Source: Gammaproteobacteria bacterium (GTDB taxonomy: Bacteria > Pseudomonadota > Gammaproteobacteria > Steroidobacterales > Steroidobacteraceae). Taken from it: a stretch of 39,714 bases of DNA. The notes under the pieces are model-generated. The model did not search any database, had not been told where the DNA came from, and saw only the letters and a program-made list of their open reading frames with translations. The stretch lies in the NCBI GenBank assembly GCA_005878835.1, contig VBMV01000072.1, positions 1-39,714 on the forward strand, given 5' to 3'. Below are positions 8,607 through 16,894 of this stretch, piece by piece. The first letter of the stretch is position 1. The number at the start of each line of letters is the position of its first letter. The translations under genes were made by a program, and so were the position numbers.

Positions 8607-9211
8607 TGCCGTCTCCCCGCGCCGAGGCTGGCCTTCCTGATCTTGCTCTTGGCGGAGCCATCCTCCGGCGCCGCGGTGGTCACCTGGTCGGCGGTCAGCG
8701 TGAAGCTCGAGCCGGGCGTGGGGCCCTTGGCGGTCTGCACGACCTCGAGCTCGGGATTACGCAGCCACTGGGAACCATCGAGGTTGCGCATGAAGGAGGA
8801 CACGCGGGTGCTCGACTGCGCGACGCCGTCGAACCGCAGCCGTTTTTCGGTCTGTTTCACGCCGGTGAGATACACACCCTCGGGAAGCGTGCGCACGATC
8901 TCGTCGAACACGTGCACGATCTCCGGCCGCGAGCGCTGCAGCTTCTCGATGATCTCCATGCGCGCGATGAACTTCTGCTTGGCGACCTCGAGGTTGTTGA
9001 TCTCCTCGATCTGCTTATCGAGCGTCTTGATCTCGAGGCGCAGCTGCGCGTTGCGGTGCTCCTGCGACTCGATCATCGAGCCGTACAGCAGGTAGGCGGC
9101 GAACGCAGTGACGCCGGCGGCGAGCGCCGCCACGCCGAGCGCCACCAGGAACGCGAGCTTGCGCTCCTTGCGCTCGCCTTCACGCCAGGGAAGCAGGTTT
9201 ATACGCGGCAT
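8603..9211 (-). CDS. pilN: Type IV pilus assembly protein PilN
   Basis: 202 aa from ATG 9211, chosen because the protein then begins MPRINLLPWRE, the conserved cytoplasmic motif that inserts into PilM; the frame opens 10 codons earlier inside pilM. One transmembrane helix (about 21-43) and a periplasmic coiled coil follow, then the ferredoxin-like domain with VRTLPEGVYLTGVKQ. The start is 1 nt past the pilM stop and the stop overlaps pilO, so translation is coupled. Confidence 0.95.
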   Translation of the reverse strand: MPRINLLPWREGERKERKLAFLVALGVAALAAGVTAFAAYLLYGSMIESQEHRNAQLRLEIKTLDKQIEEINNLEVAKQKFIARMEIIEKLQRSRPEIVHVFDEIVRTLPEGVYLTGVKQTEKRLRFDGVAQSSTRVSSFMRNLDGSQWLRNPELEVVQTAKGPTPGSSFTLTADQVTTAAPEDGSAKSKIRKASLGAGRRQ

Positions 9212-9212
9212 G

Positions 9213-10277
9213 TCAGTCAAAACTCCGCAATGCGAGCCCACAGGCTGTCAGCAGTGCCGTGGCATCGCGCTGTACCGCCTGCGCCTTGGCGCGCGAGGAC
9301 AGCTTCATCTGACCGAGCGGGTCGCCCTTCTCGGCAGAAATTCCCACGCGGCTGGAGATCACCTCCGCCACGCCCGGGATGTTGGCGCAGCCACCGCACA
9401 CCAGGATCTTTTCCGGCTGCTCGCGCCCGGAGCCGGACGCGAGGTAAAACTGCAGCGAGCGGCTCACCTGCTGGGTCATGTCGTCGATGAACGGGTCGAG
9501 CACCTCGGCCTGGTAGTTGCCGGGCAGGCCACCTTCCTTCTTGGCGCGTCCCGCCTCCTCCATCGCCAGCCCGTAAGTGCGCATGATCTCCTCGGTGAGC
9601 TGCTGCCCGCCGAAGGCGAAGTCGCGCGTGTACACCACCTTCAGATTGCGCAGCACACTGAAAGTGGTGCTGCTCGCGCCGAAGTCGACCACCGCGATGG
9701 TGCGGTCGATACCGCCGTCGGGCATCTGGTGCGTCATGAGCTTGCAGGCGTTCTCGAGCGCGAAGGCCTCCACGTCCACGATCTTGGCGGTGAGGCCCGC
9801 GGCCTTGACCGCCGCCTGGCGCTGCTCGACGTTCTCGCTGCGCGTGGCGACCAGCAGCACGTCGTTGGAGTCCGGGTCCCTCTCGTTGGGTCCCAGCACC
9901 TCGAAGTCGTAGCTGACTTCATCCATCGGAAAGGGGATGTACTGGTCGGCCTGCATCTCGACCTGCGCCTCGAGGTCGCCGCTGCGCAGTGCGCGCGGCA
10001 TCTGGATCACCTTGGTGATGGCGGCGTCGCCGGAAATGGCCACCGCCACCTCGCTGCTCTTGGCGCCGGCGCGCTTCACCGCGCGGCGGATCGCCTCCCC
10101 CACTGCCTCGGCATCCACGATCGCCTTCTCGTTGATGGCGTTCTGGGGCGTGGGTTCGGCCGCATAGGCCTCGACACGGTACTGTCCACCCCCCATGGCC
10201 AGCTCGATCAGCTTGACCGAGGAGGTCGTTATGTCAAGTCCCAGGAGGGGGCGGTATTTGCGCTGAAAGAGGAACAT
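9213..10277 (-). CDS. pilM: Type IV pilus assembly ATPase-like protein PilM
   Basis: 354 aa cytoplasmic actin/FtsA-like protein that binds the PilN N-terminus and couples the cytoplasmic motors to the alignment complex. Nucleotide-binding signatures are LLGLDITTSSVKLIEL near the N-terminus, AVVDFGASSTTFSVL in the middle and VCGGCANIPGVAE near the C-terminus. The start is ATG 10277 with GGAAAG at 10282-10287. A perfect stem-loop (10288-10311) abuts that site, and a c-di-GMP riboswitch lies 330 bp further upstream on the same strand. First gene of pilMNOPQ, divergent from ponA. Confidence 0.97.
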   Translation of the reverse strand: MFLFQRKYRPLLGLDITTSSVKLIELAMGGGQYRVEAYAAEPTPQNAINEKAIVDAEAVGEAIRRAVKRAGAKSSEVAVAISGDAAITKVIQMPRALRSGDLEAQVEMQADQYIPFPMDEVSYDFEVLGPNERDPDSNDVLLVATRSENVEQRQAAVKAAGLTAKIVDVEAFALENACKLMTHQMPDGGIDRTIAVVDFGASSTTFSVLRNLKVVYTRDFAFGGQQLTEEIMRTYGLAMEEAGRAKKEGGLPGNYQAEVLDPFIDDMTQQVSRSLQFYLASGSGREQPEKILVCGGCANIPGVAEVISSRVGISAEKGDPLGQMKLSSRAKAQAVQRDATALLTACGLALRSFD

Positions 10278-10287
10278 TTTTCTTTCC

Positions 10288-10311
10288 TTTTCAGGTCATT
10301 AGACCTGAAAA
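10288..10311 (-). promoter_or_regulatory. Perfect 10-bp stem-loop next to the pilM ribosome binding site
   Basis: TTTTCAGGTC (10288-10297), loop of 4, GACCTGAAAA (10302-10311). On the minus strand it ends directly against GGAAAG, 10 nt before the pilM ATG. It may be an RNA stem that affects ribosome access or mRNA decay, or a DNA operator for a dimeric regulator. No U-tract follows, so it is not a normal terminator. Confidence 0.6.
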
Positions 10312-10338
10312 TGACCGCCCCATATCGTTGTGGGAACC

Positions 10339-10367
10339 ACTATATATCAGTGCACTGTTAAATTGAA
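10339..10367 (-). promoter_or_regulatory. Candidate proximal pilM promoter
   Basis: On the minus strand TTCAAT (10362-10367), exactly 17 bp, TATAGT (10339-10344; 5 of 6). The start would be near 10332, downstream of the riboswitch, giving a 55-nt leader with the stem-loop. A 10-bp palindrome CAGTGCACTG (10348-10357) fills the spacer and GTGAGC-GG-GCTCAC (10369-10382) lies just upstream of the -35; both are candidate operators. Confidence 0.4.
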
Positions 10368-10563
10368 CGTGAGCGGGCTCACGGATCCGAGCGCGTGCGC
10401 CACGCAAGCCGCGCGCACTGCCGAAACCGTGACGCGCGAGCGCTGCGGCGGCACCAGAGATCAACGAATGGCACGTCGTGTTGTCCAAGCATTCTGGAGA
10501 CGGAAAGCTTCGCTTCCGCAGGCGGCAGGTGCATGCCGGGTCGGTCGCTCGAACCGCCCTCGC

Positions 10564-10585
10564 GCCGCGCGTGACTGATCGCGGC
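10564..10585 (-). other. Hairpin downstream of the riboswitch aptamer
   Basis: GCCGCG, 10-nt loop, CGCGGC forms a perfect 6-bp stem beginning about 20 nt past the aptamer. Between them lie two overlapping palindromes, ACGTTAACGT (10591-10600) and CGTTCGAACG (10598-10607), which cannot form together. These could be parts of the riboswitch expression platform, but no U-tract follows, so the mechanism is not evident. Confidence 0.35.
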
Positions 10586-10606
10586 AGAGTACGTTAACGT
10601 TCGAAC

Positions 10607-10692
10607 GGCAACCCCGCTGTCGTAGGCACGTGCGTCCCGTAGACCGGAGGCTTTGCGTCCCCACCTTTCGGTGAGTTTGCCCTTGAATCGCC
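10607..10692 (-). promoter_or_regulatory. Cyclic di-GMP-I (GEMM-I) riboswitch aptamer
   Basis: Read on the minus strand the element has, in order: P1 5' strand GGCGA, the conserved GGGCAAAC, a CACC-GAAA-GGUG hairpin with the GNRA tetraloop, the invariant GGGACGCAAAGCCUCCGG, a second arm with internal loops where the tetraloop receptor should be, then AGCGGGGUU and the P1 3' strand UUGCC, which pairs with GGCGA. This matches the Vibrio cholerae Vc2 class almost block for block, including the positions equivalent to G20, A47 and C92 that contact c-di-GMP. A G, not A, at the G20 position favours c-di-GMP over cGAMP. The next gene on this strand is pilM, 330 bp on. Confidence 0.93.
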
Positions 10693-10695
10693 GGG

Positions 10696-10729
10696 TACTA
10701 TGCATAGCCCCCGCCGGGAGCGCAAGGAG
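10696..10729 (+). promoter_or_regulatory. Candidate ponA promoter -10 and ribosome binding site, overlapping the riboswitch promoter
   Basis: TACTAT (10696-10701) is a possible ponA -10; no clear -35 is seen. AAGGAG (10724-10729) lies 6 nt before the TTG at 10736. The palindrome CTATGCATAG (10698-10707) lies across the same spot. On the opposite strand TTGCGC, 17 bp, CATAGT (10697-10702) could be the riboswitch promoter, with its start at about the first aptamer base. The two promoters would overlap and compete. Confidence 0.4.
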
Positions 10730-10735
10730 ACAGAG

Positions 10736-13171
10736 TTGGTTTCTGTGAATTGGAATTACTTTCGCACGGCGGTGCTCATCGCCGGCGGTGTGACGCTGAT
10801 CACACTTCTCGGCGCCTACGCGCTGGCCTGCGGCTACGTCTACCTGGTCCCCTCGCTCCCCTCGACGGATTCCATGCGCAACGTCGAGCTGCAGGTGCCC
10901 CTGCGCGTGTACACCCGCTCCGGCGCGCTGATCGCACAGATCGGCGAGCAGCGCCGCATCCCGGTCGGCTACGACCAGATCCCCGAGCTCGTCAAGCACG
11001 CGTTTCTCGCCGCCGAAGACGAGCGCTTCTTCGAGCACCACGGCATCGATTACTTCGGCGTGGTGCGCGCGGTGCTCATCGATCTGCTCTCCGGTGACAA
11101 GAGCCAGGGCGCCAGCACCATCACCATGCAGGCCGCCCGCAACATGTTCCTCAACCTCGACAAGACCTATCGGCGCAAGCTGCAGGAGACTTTCGTCACC
11201 TACCGCATGGAGCACGAGTTCACCAAGCAGGAGATCTTCGGGCTGTATCTGAACGTGATCTTCTTCGGCCAGCGCGCTTACGGGGTGGCCGCCGCCGCCG
11301 AGGCCTTCTTCGGCAAGTCCCTCGACAAGCTCGACGTGGCCGAGGCCGCCACCATCGCCGGGGTTCCCAAGGCGCCCTCGCGTTACAACCCGATCGTCGA
11401 CCCGCAGCTCGCCACCGGGCGCCGCGCCTACGTGCTGCGGCGCATGCGTGAGCTCGGGTACATCGATGCCGCCACCGCCGAGGCCGCCAACAAGGAGCCG
11501 ATGCAGGCGCGCGCCCACGCGCCGCTCTATGACGTCGAGGCCCCCTACGTCGCGGAGATGGCGCGCCTCGAGCTGCGCCAGCGCTTCGGCGCCAACGCCG
11601 AGACCGCAGGCTACCGCGTCTACACCACCATCGACGGGCGGCTGCAGGCGAGCGCCAATCGCGCCGTGCGCGTCGGACTGATCGAGTACGACCGCCGCCA
11701 CGGCTGGCGCGGGCCCGCCGGACACGTGGACCTGCCGGCGCACGGTGAGCCGGATTACGACGACCTGGTGGACGAGTACGCCACGATCGGCAACCTGTCG
11801 CCGGCGATCGTGGTGTCGGTCGCCGAGAAGAGTGCGCGCGCCTACGTGAAGTCCCTCGGACCGGTGCAGATCGAGTGGGACGGGCTGTCGTGGGCGCGCA
11901 AGGGGCTGCGCAACGAAACGCTCGCCCCGGCGCCGAAGGATGCGGGCCAGGTGCTGGCCAGGGGCGACGTCATTTACGTCGTCGCCGATGAAGCCGGGCA
12001 TGCGCAGCTCGGGCAGATCCCGGAAGCGCAGAGCGCGCTGGTGGCGCTCGATCCCAACGACGGCAGCATCGTCGCGCTGGTCGGCGGCTTCGATTACTTC
12101 ACCAACAAGTACAACCGCGTCACCCAGGCGCGGCGCCTGCCCGGTTCCGGATTCAAACCGTTCCTGTACTCGGCGGCGCTCGAGAATGGCCTTACACCGG
12201 CGACCGTGCTGCTCGATGCGCCGATCGTCCTCGACGCCAACGGGAGCGAGGAGGCCTGGCGGCCCGAGAACTCCACCCGCTCGTTCGCCGGGCCGACGCG
12301 CCTGCGCGAGGCGCTGGTGCGCTCGCGCAACCTGGTGTCGATCCGCATTCTCAAGGACCTCGGCGTCGGCACCGCGATCGACTACATCGCGCGCTTCGGC
12401 TTCGATCCGCGCAGCATGCCGCACGATCTCACGCTCGCGCTCGGCACCCTGCAAGCGACGCCCCTGGATGTCGCGGCCGGCTACGCGGTGTTCGCCAACG
12501 GCGGTTATCGCGTCACGCCGTACTTCATCGACCGCATCGAGGATGGCTCGGGGGCGGTGGTCTCGCGCGCCGCGCCGCGCATGGTGTGCGCGCAGTGCGA
12601 TGAGGGCGGGGCGCAGTCCGTGGGCGCGGAGCCGCTGCGGGTCTCCGATCCGGCGCACGGCGAGCCCGCGCCGCTGCCCGCGGACCAGGTGGCGCCGCGC
12701 GTCATCAGCGCCCAGAACGCCTACCTCATGTCCGACATGATGTCGGATGTCATCAAGCGCGGCACCGGGCGACGCGCGCTCGCGCTCGGGCGCGGCGACA
12801 TCGCCGGCAAGACCGGCACCACCAATGAGGCCAAGGACACCTGGTTCAACGGCTTCACCCCCAATCTCGTGGCCACCGTGTGGGTGGGCTTCGACCAGGA
12901 GCGTCCGCTCGGGGAGGCCGAGGAGGGCGCGCGCACCGCGCTGCCGATCTGGATCCAGTTCATGCGCGAGGCGCTGCGCGGCGTCCCGGAACGGCAGCGC
13001 CCGATGCCCGAGGGCCTGGTGACCTTGCGGATCTCCCCCCAGACCGGCACGCTGGTGAGCGCCGAGAATCCCGACGGCGTGCCGGAGATTTTCATGGCCA
13101 ACCACCTGCCCGACTCAGGATCCGTGGCTCAAGGCCCGGAAGCGCAGGCGAGCGGCGAGCCGATCTTCTGA
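10736..13171 (+). CDS. mrcA: Penicillin-binding protein 1A (class A, bifunctional)
   Basis: 811 aa from TTG 10736. Peptidoglycan glycosyltransferase/transpeptidase anchored by one N-terminal helix (about residues 9-33). The GT51 domain shows EDERFFEHHG (E94 onwards) and QGASTITMQAARN; after an OB-like insert the transpeptidase has the SxxK nucleophile S471-GF-K474, the SRN triad at 530-532 and KTGT from K692. TTG is preferred because AAGGAG sits 6 nt before it; an in-frame ATG at 10700 has no ribosome site and lies in a likely -10 element. Divergent from pilM, the usual arrangement in gammaproteobacteria. Also called ponA. Confidence 0.95.
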   Translation: MVSVNWNYFRTAVLIAGGVTLITLLGAYALACGYVYLVPSLPSTDSMRNVELQVPLRVYTRSGALIAQIGEQRRIPVGYDQIPELVKHAFLAAEDERFFEHHGIDYFGVVRAVLIDLLSGDKSQGASTITMQAARNMFLNLDKTYRRKLQETFVTYRMEHEFTKQEIFGLYLNVIFFGQRAYGVAAAAEAFFGKSLDKLDVAEAATIAGVPKAPSRYNPIVDPQLATGRRAYVLRRMRELGYIDAATAEAANKEPMQARAHAPLYDVEAPYVAEMARLELRQRFGANAETAGYRVYTTIDGRLQASANRAVRVGLIEYDRRHGWRGPAGHVDLPAHGEPDYDDLVDEYATIGNLSPAIVVSVAEKSARAYVKSLGPVQIEWDGLSWARKGLRNETLAPAPKDAGQVLARGDVIYVVADEAGHAQLGQIPEAQSALVALDPNDGSIVALVGGFDYFTNKYNRVTQARRLPGSGFKPFLYSAALENGLTPATVLLDAPIVLDANGSEEAWRPENSTRSFAGPTRLREALVRSRNLVSIRILKDLGVGTAIDYIARFGFDPRSMPHDLTLALGTLQATPLDVAAGYAVFANGGYRVTPYFIDRIEDGSGAVVSRAAPRMVCAQCDEGGAQSVGAEPLRVSDPAHGEPAPLPADQVAPRVISAQNAYLMSDMMSDVIKRGTGRRALALGRGDIAGKTGTTNEAKDTWFNGFTPNLVATVWVGFDQERPLGEAEEGARTALPIWIQFMREALRGVPERQRPMPEGLVTLRISPQTGTLVSAENPDGVPEIFMANHLPDSGSVAQGPEAQASGEPIF

Positions 13172-13179
13172 GAGTGGCG

Positions 13180-13797
13180 ATGAAAGCCAAGCGACACGCG
13201 ATGCGCGGCGAGCACCTGCGGCGCGCGCTGGCCCAGGAAGCCGCGCGCCTCATGGCCGAGCACGGCATCCGCGATTTCCTGGTGGCCAAGCGCAAGGCCG
13301 CCGAGCGCTTCGGGGTGGTGGACGGCGCCGCCATGCTGCCGAAGAACTGCGAGATCGAGAGCGCGCTGGCCGAGTACCAGCGCCTCTTCGGCGGCGCCTC
13401 GCACCTCGAGGCGCTGCACGCGCAGCGCCACGCGGCACTCTCGGCCATGCGTTACCTGCGCGAGTTCGAGCCCCGCCTCGTCGGCCCGGTGCTGTCGGGC
13501 ACCGCCACCCTGCACACCGAGGTGCAGCTGCACCTGTTCGCCGACCGGGTCGAGTCGGTCACGCTGAAGTTCCTCGACGCCGGCATCCCGCACGAGCTGA
13601 CCGAGAAGCGCGTCAAGCTCAACGCCGAGCGGGTGAGGGCCTTTCCGGGCGTGCGCTTCGAGGTGGACCGGCAGCCGATCGAGGCGACGGTGTTTCCGAC
13701 CGACGGTATCCGGCAGGCGCCGGTCAGCCCGGTAGACGGGCGGCCGATGCGGCGCGCGAACGCCTTCGAGGTCGAGGCCCTGCTGCGGCAGCCCTGA
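13180..13797 (+). CDS. Conserved hypothetical protein
   Basis: 205 aa from ATG 13180, 8 bp after the PBP1A stop, so co-transcribed. No signal peptide or membrane helix. A lysine/arginine-rich helical N-terminus is followed by MLPKNCEIESALAEYQRLF, a helical stretch with EFEPRLVGPVLSGTA, then an alpha/beta part (LHLFADRVESVTLKFLDAGI; PIEATVFPTDGIRQAP) ending in DGRPMRRAN. I recall this pattern from uncharacterised gammaproteobacterial proteins that look like a nucleotidyltransferase fold, but no catalytic motif is certain. It ends 36 bp from the convergent gltA stop. Confidence 0.8.
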   Translation: MKAKRHAMRGEHLRRALAQEAARLMAEHGIRDFLVAKRKAAERFGVVDGAAMLPKNCEIESALAEYQRLFGGASHLEALHAQRHAALSAMRYLREFEPRLVGPVLSGTATLHTEVQLHLFADRVESVTLKFLDAGIPHELTEKRVKLNAERVRAFPGVRFEVDRQPIEATVFPTDGIRQAPVSPVDGRPMRRANAFEVEALLRQP

Positions 13798-13833
13798 GGC
13801 GGCGCGCAAGGCGCGAGGCGTGCGCGAGGCTCT

Positions 13834-15141
13834 TCAGGCGCGCTTGGCGATCTCGAGGTAGTCGCGGCGCGTCGGGCCGGTGTACAGCTGGCGCGGGCGG
13901 CCGATTCGCATGAGGGGATCGGAGATCATCTCCTGCCAGTGCGCCACCCAGCCCACGGTGCGCGCGATCGCGAACATGACCGTGAACATCGAGCGCGGGA
14001 TGCCGATGGCGCTGTAGATGACCCCGGAGTAGAAGTCGACGTTCGGGTAGAGCTTGCGCGACACGAAGTACTCGTCCTTGAGCGCGATCTCCTCCAGGCG
14101 CAGCGCCAGCTCGAACAGCGGATTGTCGCTGCGCCCGAGCCGGGCCAGCACCTTGTGGCACATCGCGCGGATGATCTTGGCGCGCGGGTCGAAGTTCTTG
14201 TACACGCGATGACCGAAGCCCATGAGGCGGAAGTGGCTCGACTTGTCCTTGGCCATCGCCAGGTACTTCGGGATGTTGTCGGCGCTGCCGATCTGCTCGA
14301 GCATCGCCAGCACCGCCTCGTTGGCGCCCCCGTGCGCCGGCCCCCACAGCGCCGACACGCCCGCCGAGATCGCGGCGTACGGATTGGCGCCGGTACTGCC
14401 GGCGAGGCGCACGGTCGAGGTGCTGGCGTTCTGCTCGTGATCGGCGTGCAGGATGAACAGCAGATCGAGGGCCTCGGAGGCGATCGGGTCGAGCTTGTAG
14501 GGCTCGCACGGCACGGCGAACACCATGTGCAGCACGTTGGCGGCGTAATCGAGGTCGTTGCGCGGGTAGATGAACGGCTGTCCGACGGAGTGCTTGTGCG
14601 CGGCGGCGGCGATGGTGGGGAGCTTGGCGATGATGCGATGCGAGAAGATCTCGCGGTGCCGCGGGTTATGGATATCCATGGTGTCGTGATAGAACGCCGA
14701 CATCGAGGCCACCACCGCCGACACCATCGCCATGGGATGCGCGTTGTGGTGGAAGCCGTTGAAGAAGCGCAGCAACGTCTCGTTGAGCATGGTGTGGTAA
14801 CGGATGTTGCCGGTGAACTCCTCGAGCTGCCTGGACGTGGGCAGCTCCCCGAGCAGCAGCAGGTAGGCGACCTCCATGAAGGAGCTCCGCTCGGCGAGCT
14901 GCTCGATCGGGTAGCCGCGATACAGCAGCACGCCCGCATCCCCGTCGATGTAGGTGATGCGGCTCTCGGTCGCGGCGGTCGCGCCGAAGCCCGGGTCGTA
15001 GGTGAACACACCGAGGTCTTTGTGAAGAGCTGCGATGTCGAGTGCCGCCGGCCCGATGGTGCCCGTGCGCACCGGCAGCTGGCTGCTGCGCCCGCTGGCG
15101 CTATCGGTGAGCTCGAAGGTAGTCTCCGTCTTGCCGGTCAT
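13834..15141 (-). CDS. gltA: Citrate synthase
   Basis: 435 aa type II (hexameric, NADH-sensitive class) citrate synthase condensing acetyl-CoA with oxaloacetate. Catalytic motifs are [30 protein letters not shown] and the aspartate region [16 protein letters not shown]. An N-terminal beta domain ([40 protein letters not shown]) is typical of gram-negative enzymes. The start is ATG 15141, though a GTG two codons upstream (15147) is possible. Monocistronic in appearance, convergent with the gene after ponA. Confidence 0.97.
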   Translation of the reverse strand: MTGKTETTFELTDSASGRSSQLPVRTGTIGPAALDIAALHKDLGVFTYDPGFGATAATESRITYIDGDAGVLLYRGYPIEQLAERSSFMEVAYLLLLGELPTSRQLEEFTGNIRYHTMLNETLLRFFNGFHHNAHPMAMVSAVVASMSAFYHDTMDIHNPRHREIFSHRIIAKLPTIAAAAHKHSVGQPFIYPRNDLDYAANVLHMVFAVPCEPYKLDPIASEALDLLFILHADHEQNASTSTVRLAGSTGANPYAAISAGVSALWGPAHGGANEAVLAMLEQIGSADNIPKYLAMAKDKSSHFRLMGFGHRVYKNFDPRAKIIRAMCHKVLARLGRSDNPLFELALRLEEIALKDEYFVSRKLYPNVDFYSGVIYSAIGIPRSMFTVMFAIARTVGWVAHWQEMISDPLMRIGRPRQLYTGPTRRDYLEIAKRA

Positions 15142-15213
15142 GTCCACAGCCGCGTTTCCGTGTGGCGCTGCCCGCGCGCGCGTTTTTGCGCAGCCCGGGG
15201 CTCGAACGGGGCA

Positions 15214-15241
15214 GATTTACATGGTCCGTGCCCTGAATCAA
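15214..15241 (-). promoter_or_regulatory. Weak candidate gltA promoter
   Basis: On the minus strand TTGATT (15236-15241), 16 bp, TAAATC (15214-15219), about 75 bp upstream of gltA. Only weak -10 similarity; offered because the gap of 162 bp upstream of gltA contains nothing better. Confidence 0.25.
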
Positions 15242-15303
15242 GGCGCGGGCTACCCGCCGGTAGGGGCGCTATCGTCCAAGGCGCGCCGCAGGTCTGGCGC
15301 GTG

Positions 15304-16773
15304 TTACTGCACCACCTTGATGAAATCGCCGGGCCTGGCCTCCCCCTTGGGATACAGGCCGTTCAGCAGCCGCAGCTCTTCCTTCTTGAATTTCTCGACC
15401 GGCATGTCCTTGGCGTAGTCATCGATCCTGGTCGCGTCGGTCGCCTGGATGATCTTCAGGCGGTAGGGCTCGGCGAGCGGATATTCCGAGGGCTTCATGT
15501 CGCGCATCGTCTGGATCGAGGACATGAACAGCCCGTCATCCAGCGGCGCGCCCGCCTGGCTCGAGCGGCTCGCGGCGCCGATCACGAAAGCCTGGCTGCC
15601 GCGATACAGCACCGCCAGGCGCACCGGACCCTCCCCGCCATCGAGCGGCGAGCCCGAGCGGGTGATGACGGCATAGCCCTCCATGCCGGCGACCGCGAGC
15701 GCCTCACCGCGGCTGATCGATGCGCCCCTGAGCTTCTGCAGCAGGAATTCGCGCGGCGACTGTTTCTCCGGGCGCTTCTCCACCGTCAGCTGCATCAGCA
15801 GCTCCTTCTTCTTGGTGATCAGCAGCCGGTCGCGCTCGTTCTGCACCCGCCAGCCCTTGGGGAAGGCCATCGTGAGCTTCATGCCGGCGTGATAGAAGCG
15901 GTTGTCGCGCACGATGCCCTGCTCGCGCGAGGAGCCGAAGGGCAGAGCGTCGATCGCCTTGAGGTACTCGTCGCGGTTATCGAGCCAGCCGCCGCGCGGC
16001 ACGCTGGTGATGTTCGCCGCGCCGAGCGTCGCCTGCACGATGCGCTCATCGGGCGCGGGGTGATCGGAGAACACGCCGTGGTAGATGTTGGGGTCGCGCC
16101 CCTCGTCCTTGGCGCGCGTGAGCTCGAAGGACTCCTGCGCCTTGAACACCTTCATCGCGTTGCCCATTGCCTCCGGGCGATAGCCGCTGCGCGCGGCGTA
16201 CTCGAGTCCCAGGCGATCGGCCTCCGACTCCTGGTCGCGTCCGTAGCCCTGCATCCAGGCGGTCGCCCCGAGGTCCGCCATTTCTGCGAGCGCCGCGTTG
16301 CCGGTGAGGATGGCGGTCGCCAGCGCGCCGGTCCCCAGCAGCACGCCGCGCGCCTCACTGCGCGCCGGATGGCGTGCAACGTCATGACCGATCTCATGCC
16401 CGAGCACCGCCGCCAGCTCGGCTTCGGAGTTCAGGTACGGCAGCAGGCCGCGATGAATGTAGACGTAGCCCCCACCGATGGTGAAGGCGTTGATCGACTC
16501 GTCATCGAGCACGAAGAACTTGAAATCCCAGTCCGCGATCGGCGTGTTGCGCGCCACGCGCGTGCCGACCATCTGCACGTAGTCCTGCAGGGCCTGGTCC
16601 TGGTACAGGCCGTAGAATCTCTTGATCTCCTCGTGGACGCGCCGTGCCCGCTCCTGCTCGCCCTTCACCGAGGTGAAGACGACGTGGTGCGTGCCGCTCT
16701 CGGGATTGGTGGCGCAGCTTGCGGCGCCGAGCGCGGCGGCGCAGGCAACGACGGCGGCGAGTGTGCGGCGCAT
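15304..16773 (-). CDS. M48 family metalloprotease lipoprotein (BepA/YfgC-like)
   Basis: 489 aa. Start at ATG 16773, with GGGAG 8 nt upstream, which gives a lipoprotein signal MRRTLAAV...AASC with lipid cysteine C20. The zinc site HEIGH is at 126-130 and the downstream ESEAD at 182-186 supplies the third ligand, both intact, so it should be an active periplasmic protease. The core resembles the M48 domain of BepA, which tends outer-membrane protein assembly, but no TPR repeats are obvious; instead the C-terminal 200 residues form a domain with MKLTMAFPKGWRVQN and a LysM-like end (RLKIIQATDATRIDDYAK to GDFIKVVQ). Target proteins unknown. Confidence 0.9.
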   Translation of the reverse strand: MRRTLAAVVACAAALGAASCATNPESGTHHVVFTSVKGEQERARRVHEEIKRFYGLYQDQALQDYVQMVGTRVARNTPIADWDFKFFVLDDESINAFTIGGGYVYIHRGLLPYLNSEAELAAVLGHEIGHDVARHPARSEARGVLLGTGALATAILTGNAALAEMADLGATAWMQGYGRDQESEADRLGLEYAARSGYRPEAMGNAMKVFKAQESFELTRAKDEGRDPNIYHGVFSDHPAPDERIVQATLGAANITSVPRGGWLDNRDEYLKAIDALPFGSSREQGIVRDNRFYHAGMKLTMAFPKGWRVQNERDRLLITKKKELLMQLTVEKRPEKQSPREFLLQKLRGASISRGEALAVAGMEGYAVITRSGSPLDGGEGPVRLAVLYRGSQAFVIGAASRSSQAGAPLDDGLFMSSIQTMRDMKPSEYPLAEPYRLKIIQATDATRIDDYAKDMPVEKFKKEELRLLNGLYPKGEARPGDFIKVVQ

Positions 16774-16894
16774 GGACGCGACTCCCATCGGCGCGCGCCG
16801 GACGGGCACGCGCTGCGGCAGTAGATCGATCACCGGGCGCCGAAGTTCCGCGTCTGTCGCAGGCCCCACCTGCCGGTGGGCTTCAAAGGGCAAG

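Noticed and set aside
7384-8661. 425-codon frame that would fuse pilP to upstream sequence
   Set aside because: The upstream half is an alternative frame of pilO; pilP has its own start and lipoprotein signal.
10291-10488. 65-codon leader peptide between riboswitch and pilM
   Set aside because: No ribosome site, no similarity, and it runs through the palindromic elements; insufficient evidence.
10379-13105. Very long minus-strand open frame (over 900 codons) opposite ponA
   Set aside because: It is antisense to an intact PBP1A with all motifs, its amino-acid make-up is Arg/His/Ala-rich as expected of a high-GC shadow, and its upstream part is simply the translated riboswitch leader.
13939-16824. 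Plus-strand open frame of about 960 codons
   Set aside because: Antisense to gltA and the M48 protease, both with complete catalytic motifs; no domain visible in the frame.
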